This document shows, piece by piece, positions 54,035 through 63,079 of a DNA stretch of 64,000 bases. The notes beneath the pieces are model-generated. The model searched no databases. It had not been told where the DNA came from and saw nothing but the letters and a program-made list of their open reading frames with translations. Each line of letters begins with the position of its first letter. Position 1 is the stretch's first letter. The stretch spans positions 1,379,531 through 1,443,530 of the forward strand of contig NZ_JAAGNX010000001.1 in the NCBI RefSeq assembly GCF_010500615.1, in the 5' to 3' direction. The stretch is from Oceanipulchritudo coccoides (lineage in GTDB: Bacteria; Verrucomicrobiota; Verrucomicrobiia; Opitutales; Oceanipulchritudinaceae). A program made the translations under genes and the position numbers.

Positions 54035-57000
54035 ATGCGTCTAAATTCATGGAAATTCCCCCTTATTGGAGGAGCTCTCACTATGGCTGCTGCGGCCATT
54101 TTCATATCTGGTCATTCCCGGCTTCCTCAGAAGCAATTAATTGGGCCCCAATCCGCGGAAATTGCCAATTTGGACACATCGGCCCGCGGGGGATCCGCCA
54201 CACCTGAATCTGCTTCAGTTACTCAGGTTAGTCAGAAGGAAGCGATCGCCAACACGGCCTCCAATGCCAGACGGCTCCTCCCCGATATTCCCCAATCAAC
54301 TTTCCGCCAGGGGCTTCTTGAACTCGACACAGTGGCACGCGCCAAGGCCCTCGGGCAATTCAACGACTTGGAAATCCCCATTCAGGACTCTTCATCTCTC
54401 CGCGTTGGATCCTGTGGAAGCCTCCATTACGCTTGCTCGGGCGTTCATCACTCAGATGCCTCAGAAAGTGTTTTCCTTGAGTTTACTCCCCAGCAATCAG
54501 AAGCCCTTGCCCTCACCGCAGAGGCCTCCGTGCCTGTGAGCCAACCACCTGTCTATCATTCAAAGCCAGGCGCCCCGTATGCCATCTATTTGGATTTCAA
54601 TGGTGGCGTGATCTCCGGTACGCTGTGGAACTCGAATTACAACAGCGGTGCCGACTACGATACATATATTTGGACCAAGGATAGTGACAGCACAACCTTC
54701 TCCGATGCTGAGCAGGCCATCATTCGCGAAATCTGGCAGCGCATTTCCGAAGATTACGCACCCTTCAATGTCAATGTGACAACTGACCCGAGCTTTGATC
54801 CGGATGTGACAGGTGGTTCCAATTCGATCGGGTGGATCCTCTTCACCCGCGACGAGGATAAAAGCGGAACAGCCATGCCCGCCAAAGGCGCAGGCGGCGT
54901 TGCCTGGTTGAATGTGTTCGGCAGTTCCCTCTATGCATCCAATTACTCCCCTGCCCTCGTGTATGCAGACAACCTTGGACCCAACGTGGGGCACTTTATG
55001 GCGGAAGCCGGTTCCCACGAGATGGGTCATAATATGGGATTGGCCCATGATGGTTCGAGTACAGTTGAATATTATGCCGGCCATGGGTCGGGTGAGACTG
55101 AGTGGGCCCCGATTATGGGGTCTTCATACTATGAGAATGTCACTACATGGAGCAAAGGTGATTATCTGAACGCCAATAACACTCAGGATGACATCAATAT
55201 CATTACGGGAAAAGTCGGAAGCGATCCTGACGTAGTCGGTGATACTCGAGCCAGTGCCACTCCGCTCAGCCTTGTCGGAAACTCCATCGAGGCACCTTCA
55301 ACTGAGTTTTTTATCGGGGATGATTCAAATGAGGGAATTATCCAAACTCCCACCGACAAGGATTTCTTTTCCTTTGAGACAAGCGGCGGCCCTCTTTCCA
55401 TTACAGTGGATCCGTTCATCTCCGAAGTAACCCAATATGCCCGCGGTAATAACTTAGACCTAAAACTGACTCTATTCGACAGCGCCGGCAATACAGTCGC
55501 GGTGGCCGATCCGACAGCGGAAGTCGCAGCCTCGCTGAACCTCAGTGTAACTCAAGGGGCTTATACGATTTCCATTGAAGGAACAGGTTCAGGAAATCCC
55601 CTCGGCGATCCACCTTCTGGATATACCAGTTATGGCAGTCTCGGGATGTATTTTATTTCTGGAACGATTCCGCAGGACTTGTCTGTCGCCTCCCCTGCCC
55701 TTGGCGCTACCTGGCAACCCGGTCTTCTTTATGAAATCATTTGGGGCGGGACGGTCGCCGGCCAATCGGTCGATCTGGATCTATACCGAAACGGTTCATT
55801 TGTGCAGAGTATTGTCTCAAATTTAGATGGTGCCAACAGTTCGACCTTGTGGACCGTCCCCTCCGGCCTGGAACAGGGTTCTGGCTATACTGTGCGGGTC
55901 AGTGTTGACGGAGTTACGGGAACGTCTGATTCGGGTATATTTGAAATCCGGGAAGTTCTTCCTGTTGTAGCGGGTCAGGCACCTTCTGCGAGTGACCTGC
56001 TTGAAGGTCCGCAGACCTCGGTGACAATTACCTTCAATGAGACAATGGACCCAGCCTCATTCACGATTACCGACGACGTTGCCAGCTTTACGGGTCCCCA
56101 GGCAGTGGATTTGTCTTCGTCGATAACCGGATTTTCCTGGTCCGCCTCGAATACGGTTCTCACCATTTCCTTCAATGCTTTGGACACCACCGGATTTTAT
56201 CGAATGGTCATGGGTCCTGAAATTCTCGATACAAATGGTAATCCGCTCGATCAGGACGGCGACCTTTTACCAGGTGAAGCATTTGAAGACCAGTATGCCC
56301 TGATCTTTGAAATTACGGAAGAAATACCGGGCGGTATCTCAACCGTGTACACTGCGGACATGTCATCAAATCCGGGCGCTTCCACCGATCCCGGTTGGGC
56401 TTGGGGAGTTCCCTCTCAAGGAGGCTTGGGTGGACCCAATTCAGCCTACACCGGAAATTCCGTTCTAGGTTACAATCTGTCCGGACAGTATGAACCGGGG
56501 ATTGTACGTAAAGCCACATTGCCCGCTATTGCCACAACCGGCAAAACTCAGGTCCAGCTGCAATTCCGGCGCTGGCTCGGGGTCTCTCTAAAGGCGAACG
56601 GTTCGCCTAATTCACGGCATGCAGACTATGCCCGGGTTGAGTACTCGACGAATGGCACGTCATGGACATCGATCTGGGAAAACAGCACGGAGATTGTCGA
56701 TACGGGATGGGCCCTTCAAAGCTTCTCGTTGCCCGCCAGCGCGGAGAATCAGGAATCCCTCTTAATTCGCTTTGTCATCGAATCAGACGGGCAAAGCGAA
56801 TCATTTGGTTGGAACATTGATGACATAGAAGTTCTGGTAAACACACCTTCGCAGACAGTTGCCCCGCCACCTCCAGTTGTCATTTGTCATACTCCCAACG
56901 ATGAATCAAGCGGGAGCCAATCAGCCCTCTTTTTTGAATACTCCCAACCGATGGATCCGGGTAGCTTCAGCCTTGGAGACATCTCACAATTTGACGGGCC

Positions 57001-57667
57001 AAACGGTTCAATCTCTTCGAGTGGTTTCGAATGGATCTCTTCAACCCTACTGCGCGTTGATTTTCCCGAGCAATCAGTGGATGGAAATTATTCAATGGTC
57101 CTCAATCCAACCGTTGCTGATACGTATGGTCAATTGGTCGATCAGGATCTGGACCTGACAGGTGGCGAAAGTATTGCCGACCAATATACAGCTTCCTTCT
57201 CGATCAATAACTCCCCAGGCTTGAGCCCGCCTGAATCGTGGCGTCTGACCTACTTCGAAACAACCCTCAATGAGGGTGTGGCCTCTGATGAATTTGATTT
57301 TGACCGGGACGGCCTTGCCAACGTAATGGAACGGGCCTTCGGAACGCTCCCAACGGATGGCGGGAATGCCTACCGGCCCATTCAGTCTTCCACTGTTGTT
57401 GAGGATCTGGAATACCTCACCTTTCAATACCGCCGGCTTGCAGGAGGAATTGAATCCGGAGCAAGTGGATATTCGGTCGACGATCTGGTCTATGTTGTGG
57501 AAACAAGCCAGACGCTGGGAGCATCATCATGGAGCCCAGTTGCTGGAACTGTGGAATCCAGAAATACGGTCAACGGCGTGGAAACGGTGACGATTCGTCT
57601 GAACAGTCCCATGACGCCGGGAGCCCGGAAATTCATCCGGCTGAATGTGACCTCGAACCAGGACTAG
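54035..57667 (+). CDS. Large secreted zinc metalloprotease with Ig-like domains
   Basis: The 1210-residue product has an N-terminal export signal (FPLIGGALTMAAAAIFISG), a propeptide-like region and a reprolysin-type catalytic domain. The zinc site HEMGHNMGLAHD is at residues 328-339, followed by a Met-turn-like APIMGSSY. A PPC-like domain comes next (about 400-545), then a Kre9/KNH-like beta domain (about 550-645, ASPALGATWQPGLLYEIIW). A Big_5 Ig-like domain (about 650-765) precedes a MAM-like sandwich (about 770-945) and a second Big_5 domain (about 950-1065). The C-terminal domain has DFDRDGLANVMERAFG (about 1087) and ends RKFIRLNVTSNQD, matching the ends of two xylan-locus proteins. It probably digests extracellular protein. 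Its stop overlaps that of the glutaredoxin gene by four bases. Confidence 0.87.
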   Translation: MRLNSWKFPLIGGALTMAAAAIFISGHSRLPQKQLIGPQSAEIANLDTSARGGSATPESASVTQVSQKEAIANTASNARRLLPDIPQSTFRQGLLELDTVARAKALGQFNDLEIPIQDSSSLRVGSCGSLHYACSGVHHSDASESVFLEFTPQQSEALALTAEASVPVSQPPVYHSKPGAPYAIYLDFNGGVISGTLWNSNYNSGADYDTYIWTKDSDSTTFSDAEQAIIREIWQRISEDYAPFNVNVTTDPSFDPDVTGGSNSIGWILFTRDEDKSGTAMPAKGAGGVAWLNVFGSSLYASNYSPALVYADNLGPNVGHFMAEAGSHEMGHNMGLAHDGSSTVEYYAGHGSGETEWAPIMGSSYYENVTTWSKGDYLNANNTQDDINIITGKVGSDPDVVGDTRASATPLSLVGNSIEAPSTEFFIGDDSNEGIIQTPTDKDFFSFETSGGPLSITVDPFISEVTQYARGNNLDLKLTLFDSAGNTVAVADPTAEVAASLNLSVTQGAYTISIEGTGSGNPLGDPPSGYTSYGSLGMYFISGTIPQDLSVASPALGATWQPGLLYEIIWGGTVAGQSVDLDLYRNGSFVQSIVSNLDGANSSTLWTVPSGLEQGSGYTVRVSVDGVTGTSDSGIFEIREVLPVVAGQAPSASDLLEGPQTSVTITFNETMDPASFTITDDVASFTGPQAVDLSSSITGFSWSASNTVLTISFNALDTTGFYRMVMGPEILDTNGNPLDQDGDLLPGEAFEDQYALIFEITEEIPGGISTVYTADMSSNPGASTDPGWAWGVPSQGGLGGPNSAYTGNSVLGYNLSGQYEPGIVRKATLPAIATTGKTQVQLQFRRWLGVSLKANGSPNSRHADYARVEYSTNGTSWTSIWENSTEIVDTGWALQSFSLPASAENQESLLIRFVIESDGQSESFGWNIDDIEVLVNTPSQTVAPPPPVVICHTPNDESSGSQSALFFEYSQPMDPGSFSLGDISQFDGPNGSISSSGFEWISSTLLRVDFPEQSVDGNYSMVLNPTVADTYGQLVDQDLDLTGGESIADQYTASFSINNSPGLSPPESWRLTYFETTLNEGVASDEFDFDRDGLANVMERAFGTLPTDGGNAYRPIQSSTVVEDLEYLTFQYRRLAGGIESGASGYSVDDLVYVVETSQTLGASSWSPVAGTVESRNTVNGVETVTIRLNSPMTPGARKFIRLNVTSNQD

Positions 57668-57999
57668 AAGAACCGGATCGTCTTTGATTGCATCCGCGCG
57701 TGTTCTTCGTCTGTACAAGGAGCATTCGTGGGGACATCCACATCCCCTTCACTGGGCTGGACCAGTCCGTTGGAAAGAAGATAGTTTTCAACTTCTTCAC
57801 CACTGACATCGGCCAGCATCACCCCATCCACGACGACGCACGGTGACAAGGGCTGACCCGACTTCTGCACCATTTCCGCGTAATTTTCCGCGTTGTTAAT
57901 GATGTCCTTGTCGGTGTATTCGAGGTTGTACTTCTTGAGTATGGCGCGAACACCAGTACTCCATCCGCAGGTTGGTTTAAGGTAGGCAACTATTTCCAT
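57664..57999 (-). CDS. Glutaredoxin-like protein with CGWS active site
   Basis: A 111-residue thioredoxin-fold protein starting at the ATG at 57997-57999 (MEIVAYLKPTCGWSTGVRA). The single-cysteine CGWS site recalls monothiol CGFS glutaredoxins, which carry iron-sulfur clusters. The cis-Pro region is QPLSPCVVVDG, and a C-terminal extension of about 30 residues contains another Cys (NAPCTDEEH). It is the third gene of a minus-strand operon with lgt 11 bases upstream. Function as redox or Fe-S carrier is inferred. Confidence 0.85.
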   Translation of the reverse strand: MEIVAYLKPTCGWSTGVRAILKKYNLEYTDKDIINNAENYAEMVQKSGQPLSPCVVVDGVMLADVSGEEVENYLLSNGLVQPSEGDVDVPTNAPCTDEEHARMQSKTIRFF

Positions 58000-58010
58000 A
58001 TGTTGGAAGG

Positions 58011-58886
58011 TTATCCAATTTGGCCGTTTGTCAACTTTGAGCGGCGACTCCAGGCAATGAAGAAAATCCCGGCTATCAGGAGAAAGAGGGAATAAAAACT
58101 TCCTCGGTTGATTCCCATGATGAGCGCAGCATCTGGTTCCCGGAAGAGCTCTGCGATCCACCGCCCGATGCTGTAAAAGACCAGAAACTCTCCAGTCAGG
58201 TGGCCGGGCCTTGAAGATGGAGAGCCCACCTTGGTCGGGTCTTCACGCCCCTTGACCATCCAGAACCGTGCCTGCATGTAGATAAACAGGAAGAGGCCTT
58301 CAAGGAGGGCCTCATAGAGTTGCGATGGGTGCCTCGGGGGGATCAGCTGCACTGGCAAGCCAACAGGAGCACTTGCCGGAAAGATAACCGCCCACGAGAC
58401 GTCTGTGACCTTGCCCCATAGCTCACCATTGATGAAATTTGCGACCCGCCCAAAGAACAGTCCTGCCGCCGAGACCGAAGCAACCAAATCCCCAAGCATC
58501 AGCAGATGTAGCTTAAACTTCCGCGCAGTCAAAAGCGCAGCGACTGCTACTCCGGCAAATCCCCCGTGGCTGGCCATTCCCCCTTCCCAGACTTTGAAGA
58601 AAACCAGCGGATTGGCGATGAAGGTGGAAAACTCGTACAGGAGAAAATATCCCAACCGTCCGCCAATCATCACCCCGAGGATCATTGTCATCCCCATGGA
58701 TTCGAGCATCTGCGGGCTGAGCTGTGAGCGACCTTTCTTCCAGTACAAGCCAAGCAAGGCGAATGCGACCAGAAATCCCGCCACATAGGCTAATCCGTAC
58801 CAGCGTACGGCAAGGGTATCGGTAAACTGGATAATGACAGGATCGAGATCGTGGACCCAGTAGCTGACCTGACCGCTTTCCTCCAT
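58011..58886 (-). CDS. lgt: Prolipoprotein diacylglyceryl transferase
   Basis: Inner-membrane enzyme attaching diacylglycerol to the lipobox Cys of lipoproteins. The 291-residue product has seven membrane helices. Signatures are MIGGRLGYFLLYE, GGMASHGGFAG, GRVANFINGELWG, HPSQLYEALLEG and GHLTGEFLVFYSIGRWIAEL. Length is standard. It sits nine bases downstream of the CNNM-family gene and 11 bases upstream of the glutaredoxin gene. Confidence 0.96.
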   Translation of the reverse strand: MEESGQVSYWVHDLDPVIIQFTDTLAVRWYGLAYVAGFLVAFALLGLYWKKGRSQLSPQMLESMGMTMILGVMIGGRLGYFLLYEFSTFIANPLVFFKVWEGGMASHGGFAGVAVAALLTARKFKLHLLMLGDLVASVSAAGLFFGRVANFINGELWGKVTDVSWAVIFPASAPVGLPVQLIPPRHPSQLYEALLEGLFLFIYMQARFWMVKGREDPTKVGSPSSRPGHLTGEFLVFYSIGRWIAELFREPDAALIMGINRGSFYSLFLLIAGIFFIAWSRRSKLTNGQIG

Positions 58887-58894
58887 CGCCTTGA

Positions 58895-59947
58895 TCAGTC
58901 TTCGCGTAAGTTCGGAGTGGCACTTGGCATCCGCTCAGCCCGCTTTTTAGCCAACTCGCGCATATCGACTGCCATGTCGGATTCCTCGTAAATCTCATCG
59001 CCCAGCAAGTGCTCAACTACGTCTTCCATCGTAATAACACCGACGGTTGACCCGTATTCATCCACGACAACCCCGATTTGCTGGTGTTTTTTCATGAATA
59101 ACTGCAAGGCCTGCAGACCGGATGCGGTCTCTGGAATGAAAAGGGCATCCCCCTTCAGTTCCTCAAGCGTCATTTCCGCTTTACCTTCCCCGTTCGCCTC
59201 GAGGATATCACGACGCCGGACAATTCCAGCAATTTCATCTATCGTTTCCTTGTAAATGGGAATGCGTGCAAAGGGGATGTTTTTGAATTCATTGCAAACT
59301 TCCTCCACGGTCAGACTCTCCTTGAGGAAGGTTACGACAGTTCTCGGCGTCATGATCGATTCAACCGACACATCGTCCAAGCTGAGGGCGTTGGAAATCA
59401 GATCGCGCTCATCATCACTCAAGGCACCGCTCTGAGCGCTTCGCTCAGCCAAAAGCCGGATTTCCTCCTCCTGTTCCTCCTCCGTCGGCTGCCCCGTCGG
59501 CATGATCAGGGTCAGCATTTTCTTGGCCACATACGACAATGGGCTCATCGACCAGCGGATTACCAGGATCGGGTAAACCAGATAGACTTGCAGGTTTTTA
59601 CGATAGGCCACTCCAAGGTTTTTCGGGATAATTTCTGAAAAGAAGAGGATTCCGAGGACCATCCCACCTGAAAGAATGCCAAGGGAGGTGCTTTCCAATA
59701 CCCGTGCCGCAAGGGCCCCGACAATCGTTGCGCCCGCCGTATTGGCGATGGTGTTCAAGGTCAGGATGGCGGAGCTGGTCTCATCAATGCCGACCTTGTA
59801 CATTTCCAGTAACTGTCCTGCCTTGGGATGGGATTTTTTCAAACCCTCGATCTCGGCCATGGTCGTGCTGAGAATAAAAGCCTCCAAAAGCGAACAGATC
59901 GCGGAAACCCCGAGAGTGAGTAGGATTGCAATGACTAATCCGGTCAT
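58895..59947 (-). CDS. CNNM/CorC-type membrane protein with CBS domains
   Basis: The 350-residue product has an N-terminal DUF21 membrane domain (about residues 1-165, with several helices and the GVAYRKNLQVYL segment). Two CBS domains follow (about 190-320, IMTPRTVVTFLKESLTVEEV and IGVVVDEYGSTVGVITMEDV). The family is linked to magnesium or cobalt efflux and was once called hemolysin C. The C-terminal CorC/HlyC domain seen in longer members is missing, so this is a short form. First gene of the operon with lgt. The 207-base gap upstream (59948-60154) has no feature I recognise. Confidence 0.9.
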   Translation of the reverse strand: MTGLVIAILLTLGVSAICSLLEAFILSTTMAEIEGLKKSHPKAGQLLEMYKVGIDETSSAILTLNTIANTAGATIVGALAARVLESTSLGILSGGMVLGILFFSEIIPKNLGVAYRKNLQVYLVYPILVIRWSMSPLSYVAKKMLTLIMPTGQPTEEEQEEEIRLLAERSAQSGALSDDERDLISNALSLDDVSVESIMTPRTVVTFLKESLTVEEVCNEFKNIPFARIPIYKETIDEIAGIVRRRDILEANGEGKAEMTLEELKGDALFIPETASGLQALQLFMKKHQQIGVVVDEYGSTVGVITMEDVVEHLLGDEIYEESDMAVDMRELAKKRAERMPSATPNLRED

Positions 59948-60154
59948 GGAGCGACCCCCCTACTAGGTGTCTGGCAGCCGCTTAAAGTCATCCTGCCGCG
60001 TAAAATGCATCTATGATGCCGGCCCTGAGGGCATCTACTGTCAGGCTCCGTTTCTTCTGGTTCACATACCTTCATTTATCAATAAACCTTATGATGTGGG
60101 CAAAAGAAGGCCGCAATGCAATTCATATTGCACCCGAATTGATGAATTCTTCTA

Positions 60155-61261
60155 ATGCTGGAAATGCAGGCTGACCCCATTCCAGTTCTCGACGCTTTTG
60201 CGACCAAGAAAAAGCCCATGTATCCGGTCGGACCGGGCCTGCGGGACTACCTTCGCCAGTACAGCCGGGAATTTGAATTACCGGTCTCCTATTCGAGGCT
60301 CCTTGAATGGGCTGAGTCGATGCCACTCTATGATGCTGATGGCGAAGATACCCTCTGGCAGACGGTTATTTACCGCCCGGAAGTCTGGAGGCGACTGAAC
60401 AAGCACCTGACTGCGATTTACGCCCTTTTGAAAACGGAGGGCGACACCTCCTTCGTCGATCACCTCTATGTGGACCGAGTGGATTACTGCACCTTCGGCA
60501 ACAGCAATCCTTTCCGGATCCGTGTCGTCAATTCCTACAACGAGAATCAGGATTACTATTATATCAAGAAGTCGGATGCGTCGCGGATCTATGGACTTGA
60601 GCTGGAACACCTGTTGTCGCCCAACCGGATGCACTACTTCATTGCTGAGGATATTCTTGTCGAGGAACACGTTGTGGGCATTCCGGGAGATGTCTTTATC
60701 GAGACATGGCTGGATGATCCGCACTTGAACAATATTCGCCTCGCCAAGGAACTTGTTAAATTCAACGAGCGTTGCTTTCTGCGCCTTCTCGGGGATATGC
60801 GGGCCTACAATTTCGTAGTCGAGGTAACCCCGGACTTCGAGGATGTGCAGGTCAAGATTCGCCCAATGGATTTTGACCAGCAAAGCTACAGCGGACGGCT
60901 CAAGTTTTATCTGCCACAATTTTTCAAGGACAATAACAAGTTGGTGGAATTCTGTGTCCAGCAATTGAATCCGCAGACCGCCAGGCAATACCAGAAGGAA
61001 GAGCAATCGGTCATTTTCCGGCGTATCCAGCTTGCCGAAACGCGTGTCAAGCGGTTGCTCCAGTGTATGTGCGAGGACCAGATTTCCTCCGATGAAAAAA
61101 TCGACGAACTACGCCGTGGACTGGCCAAGCACCACAAGGACAAGCGCTTCCTCCGATGCACTCGCATGGGGCATCTTGTTCAAACTTCCCTCGATCTCAT
61201 TGAGGAGCGAGTCCTGCGCTACCGCAAACAGGTTGAGACCCAGTTTGAGGACGATATCTAA
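60155..61261 (+). CDS. Conserved-looking cytoplasmic protein of unknown function
   Basis: Not recognised. The 368-residue product has no signal peptide or membrane helix and looks globular. Notable segments are VDYCTFGNSNPFRIRVVNSY and YYYIKKSDASRIYGLELEHL, followed by FNERCFLRLLGDMRAYNFVV. A later segment, VKIRPMDFDQQSYSG, is weakly reminiscent of the metal-binding DF(D) loop of kinase-like folds. The C-terminal third is helical and basic. It is followed 59 bases later by a single-domain response regulator in the same direction, so a signalling role is possible. No function is claimed. Confidence 0.8.
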   Translation: MLEMQADPIPVLDAFATKKKPMYPVGPGLRDYLRQYSREFELPVSYSRLLEWAESMPLYDADGEDTLWQTVIYRPEVWRRLNKHLTAIYALLKTEGDTSFVDHLYVDRVDYCTFGNSNPFRIRVVNSYNENQDYYYIKKSDASRIYGLELEHLLSPNRMHYFIAEDILVEEHVVGIPGDVFIETWLDDPHLNNIRLAKELVKFNERCFLRLLGDMRAYNFVVEVTPDFEDVQVKIRPMDFDQQSYSGRLKFYLPQFFKDNNKLVEFCVQQLNPQTARQYQKEEQSVIFRRIQLAETRVKRLLQCMCEDQISSDEKIDELRRGLAKHHKDKRFLRCTRMGHLVQTSLDLIEERVLRYRKQVETQFEDDI

Positions 61262-61320
61262 GGATTCCCCTCAATTGAGAATGGACATTATGCATGAGGT
61301 CTTCTAACTCATTTACTAAC

Positions 61321-61740
61321 ATGGCAGTGAAATTATTCCTAGTTGAGGACGAAGCCCTGGTCTGTGAATTGCTCGCAGAGTTTCTGGGTGAGCTTGAAGA
61401 AATAGAATTTCTGGGTGATGCCCGGGACGGGGCGACCGCCATTGAAAAATGCCGCAAGCTACGACCGGATTTAATTATTCTGGACCTGCGTATTCCGGAG
61501 GTCAGTGGACTCGATGTTTTGAAGGTGCTCCACATGGAATTACCAGAAACAAAAGTCATCATTTTCACGGGCTCATTGTCCGAGGAGATGTTGCGAACAA
61601 CTTTGGAAAACGGGGCCATCGCGTATGTCGAAAAGGCATACGGTCTGGAAGAACTTCAGAAGGCAATTACTTCCGCCATTGCGGGCAACCGGTATTTCAG
61701 TCCGAGCATCGCCCGCTTGATTGAAGACTACGACTTCTAG
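61321..61740 (+). CDS. Single-domain response regulator (receiver only)
   Basis: The 139-residue product from the ATG at 61321 is a complete receiver domain: acidic pocket (LVEDE), phospho-acceptor Asp55 in LIILDLRIPE, the Thr switch in IIFTGSLS and Lys in YVEKAYG. After it comes only SAIAGNRYFSPSIARLIEDYDF, the linker seen in NarL/LuxR-type regulators, but the DNA-binding helix-turn-helix is absent. It may signal by protein contact. An ATG nine codons upstream (61294) is less likely. It converges with gdhA, with a two-base gap. Confidence 0.92.
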   Translation: MAVKLFLVEDEALVCELLAEFLGELEEIEFLGDARDGATAIEKCRKLRPDLIILDLRIPEVSGLDVLKVLHMELPETKVIIFTGSLSEEMLRTTLENGAIAYVEKAYGLEELQKAITSAIAGNRYFSPSIARLIEDYDF

Positions 61741-61742
61741 GC

Positions 61743-63005
61743 CTAGGGAAAAATTCCCCTCAGCGCCTTGGCCCGGGCAACCCGCTCAATCCCCAGCGTC
61801 AGGGCGGCATTTCGGCGGCTAATTCCAAGGCGTTCCTTTTGCGTTTCCACGCTATGCCGGGCTTTGTCCAGAATATCAAAGAGCTTTCGAAGGACTTCGT
61901 CATGCTCCCAGAAAAGGCTTTGCAGGTCCTGTACCCACTCGAAATAGGAACAGATCACCCCGCCGCTGTTACAAAGAACATCTGGAATGACCTCGATGTC
62001 CCCGCGCTCATCCAAGACAGCGTCCGCGCTGACTGTCGTGGGCCCATTGGCGGCTTCAGCCAGGAAGCGGCACTTTAATTTGCGTGCCACCTTCACGGTT
62101 ATGACACGCTCCAAAGCCGCAGGGACCAGCACTGTGCATTTCTGAAGGAGCAACTCGTCGTTGGTCAGCCGGTCACCTTCCATGTACCCTTCAAGGGTAC
62201 CGTTTGCCTCGACATGCCGAAGCGCCTCATGCACATCAATCCCACCGGGATTAAATATCGCCCCTGAAATATCGCTGATTCCAGTTATGCGGCAGCCGTA
62301 CCCGAGCAGGCCCAAGGCGGCGTGGGATCCAACATTCCCGAATCCCTGGATATTCACCGTGGCTTGGTGGGGTCTCAGGCCATGTGACTCAAGGTACCGT
62401 TTGATCAAGTAGGCAACCCCGCGTCCCGTTGATTCAAGGCGGCCTTCCGAACCACCAATGTCAATTGGCTTGCCTGTGACGACAGCGGGAGTCGAGCAAC
62501 CGACAATATTGGAATACGTATCCATCATCCAGGCCATTGTCTGCGGATCCGTTCCCATATCCGGGGCCATAACATCAATATTGGGCCCGACAAAGGGCAC
62601 CAACTCCTGCATGTAGCGCCGGGAAACCCGCTCCTTTTCCGCGAGGCTGAGCTGACGTGGATCGACGGCCACTCCACCCTTGGCCCCGCCATAAGGCAGG
62701 CCAACAAGGGCGCATTTCCAGCTCATCCACATTGCCAGGGCAGCCACTTCCCCGACCGTTACGGAAGGATGGAAGCGCGTTCCGCCTTTGGTCGGCCCCT
62801 TGGAAAGATGGTGTTGGACCCGGTAGGCTTCAAATACCTCGACCCGGCCATCATCCATACGCACCGGCATGGTCACTGCGATACAGCGCTTCGGGAACTT
62901 GGTCCGGTCCCGGTCATCCATTGGAAGATCGAGAATTTCCGCAGCGGCGTCAAATTGCCGGCATGCCATGTTGAATACTTGTGAGTCAAAAATCCGGGAT
63001 TGCAT
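61743..63005 (-). CDS. gdhA: Glutamate dehydrogenase (Glu/Leu/Phe/Val dehydrogenase family)
   Basis: Interconverts glutamate and 2-oxoglutarate with ammonia. The 420-residue product has HHLSKGPTKGGTRFHPSVT and the catalytic lysine region ALVGLPYGGAKGGVAVDP. Further motifs are NIDVMAPDMGTD, the Rossmann loop NIQGFGNVGSHAALGL and AANGPTTVSADAVL. The hexameric class II type of about 420 residues is implied. It lies 74 bases downstream of the PAS/GAF gene on the same strand. Cofactor specificity cannot be told. Confidence 0.94.
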   Translation of the reverse strand: MQSRIFDSQVFNMACRQFDAAAEILDLPMDDRDRTKFPKRCIAVTMPVRMDDGRVEVFEAYRVQHHLSKGPTKGGTRFHPSVTVGEVAALAMWMSWKCALVGLPYGGAKGGVAVDPRQLSLAEKERVSRRYMQELVPFVGPNIDVMAPDMGTDPQTMAWMMDTYSNIVGCSTPAVVTGKPIDIGGSEGRLESTGRGVAYLIKRYLESHGLRPHQATVNIQGFGNVGSHAALGLLGYGCRITGISDISGAIFNPGGIDVHEALRHVEANGTLEGYMEGDRLTNDELLLQKCTVLVPAALERVITVKVARKLKCRFLAEAANGPTTVSADAVLDERGDIEVIPDVLCNSGGVICSYFEWVQDLQSLFWEHDEVLRKLFDILDKARHSVETQKERLGISRRNAALTLGIERVARAKALRGIFP

Positions 63006-63079
63006 ACAGGGGTAATGGTTTAGCCGTAGTCTCCCTTAAATCGCCAAATTAGCAATTCAAGAATGCAATCCCTGGGAGA

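Noticed and set aside
60278-61006. 242-codon minus-strand frame within the unknown gene at 60155
   Set aside because: The plus-strand frame is longer, has an ordinary protein composition and follows the direction of the receiver gene; the antisense frame shows no motif.
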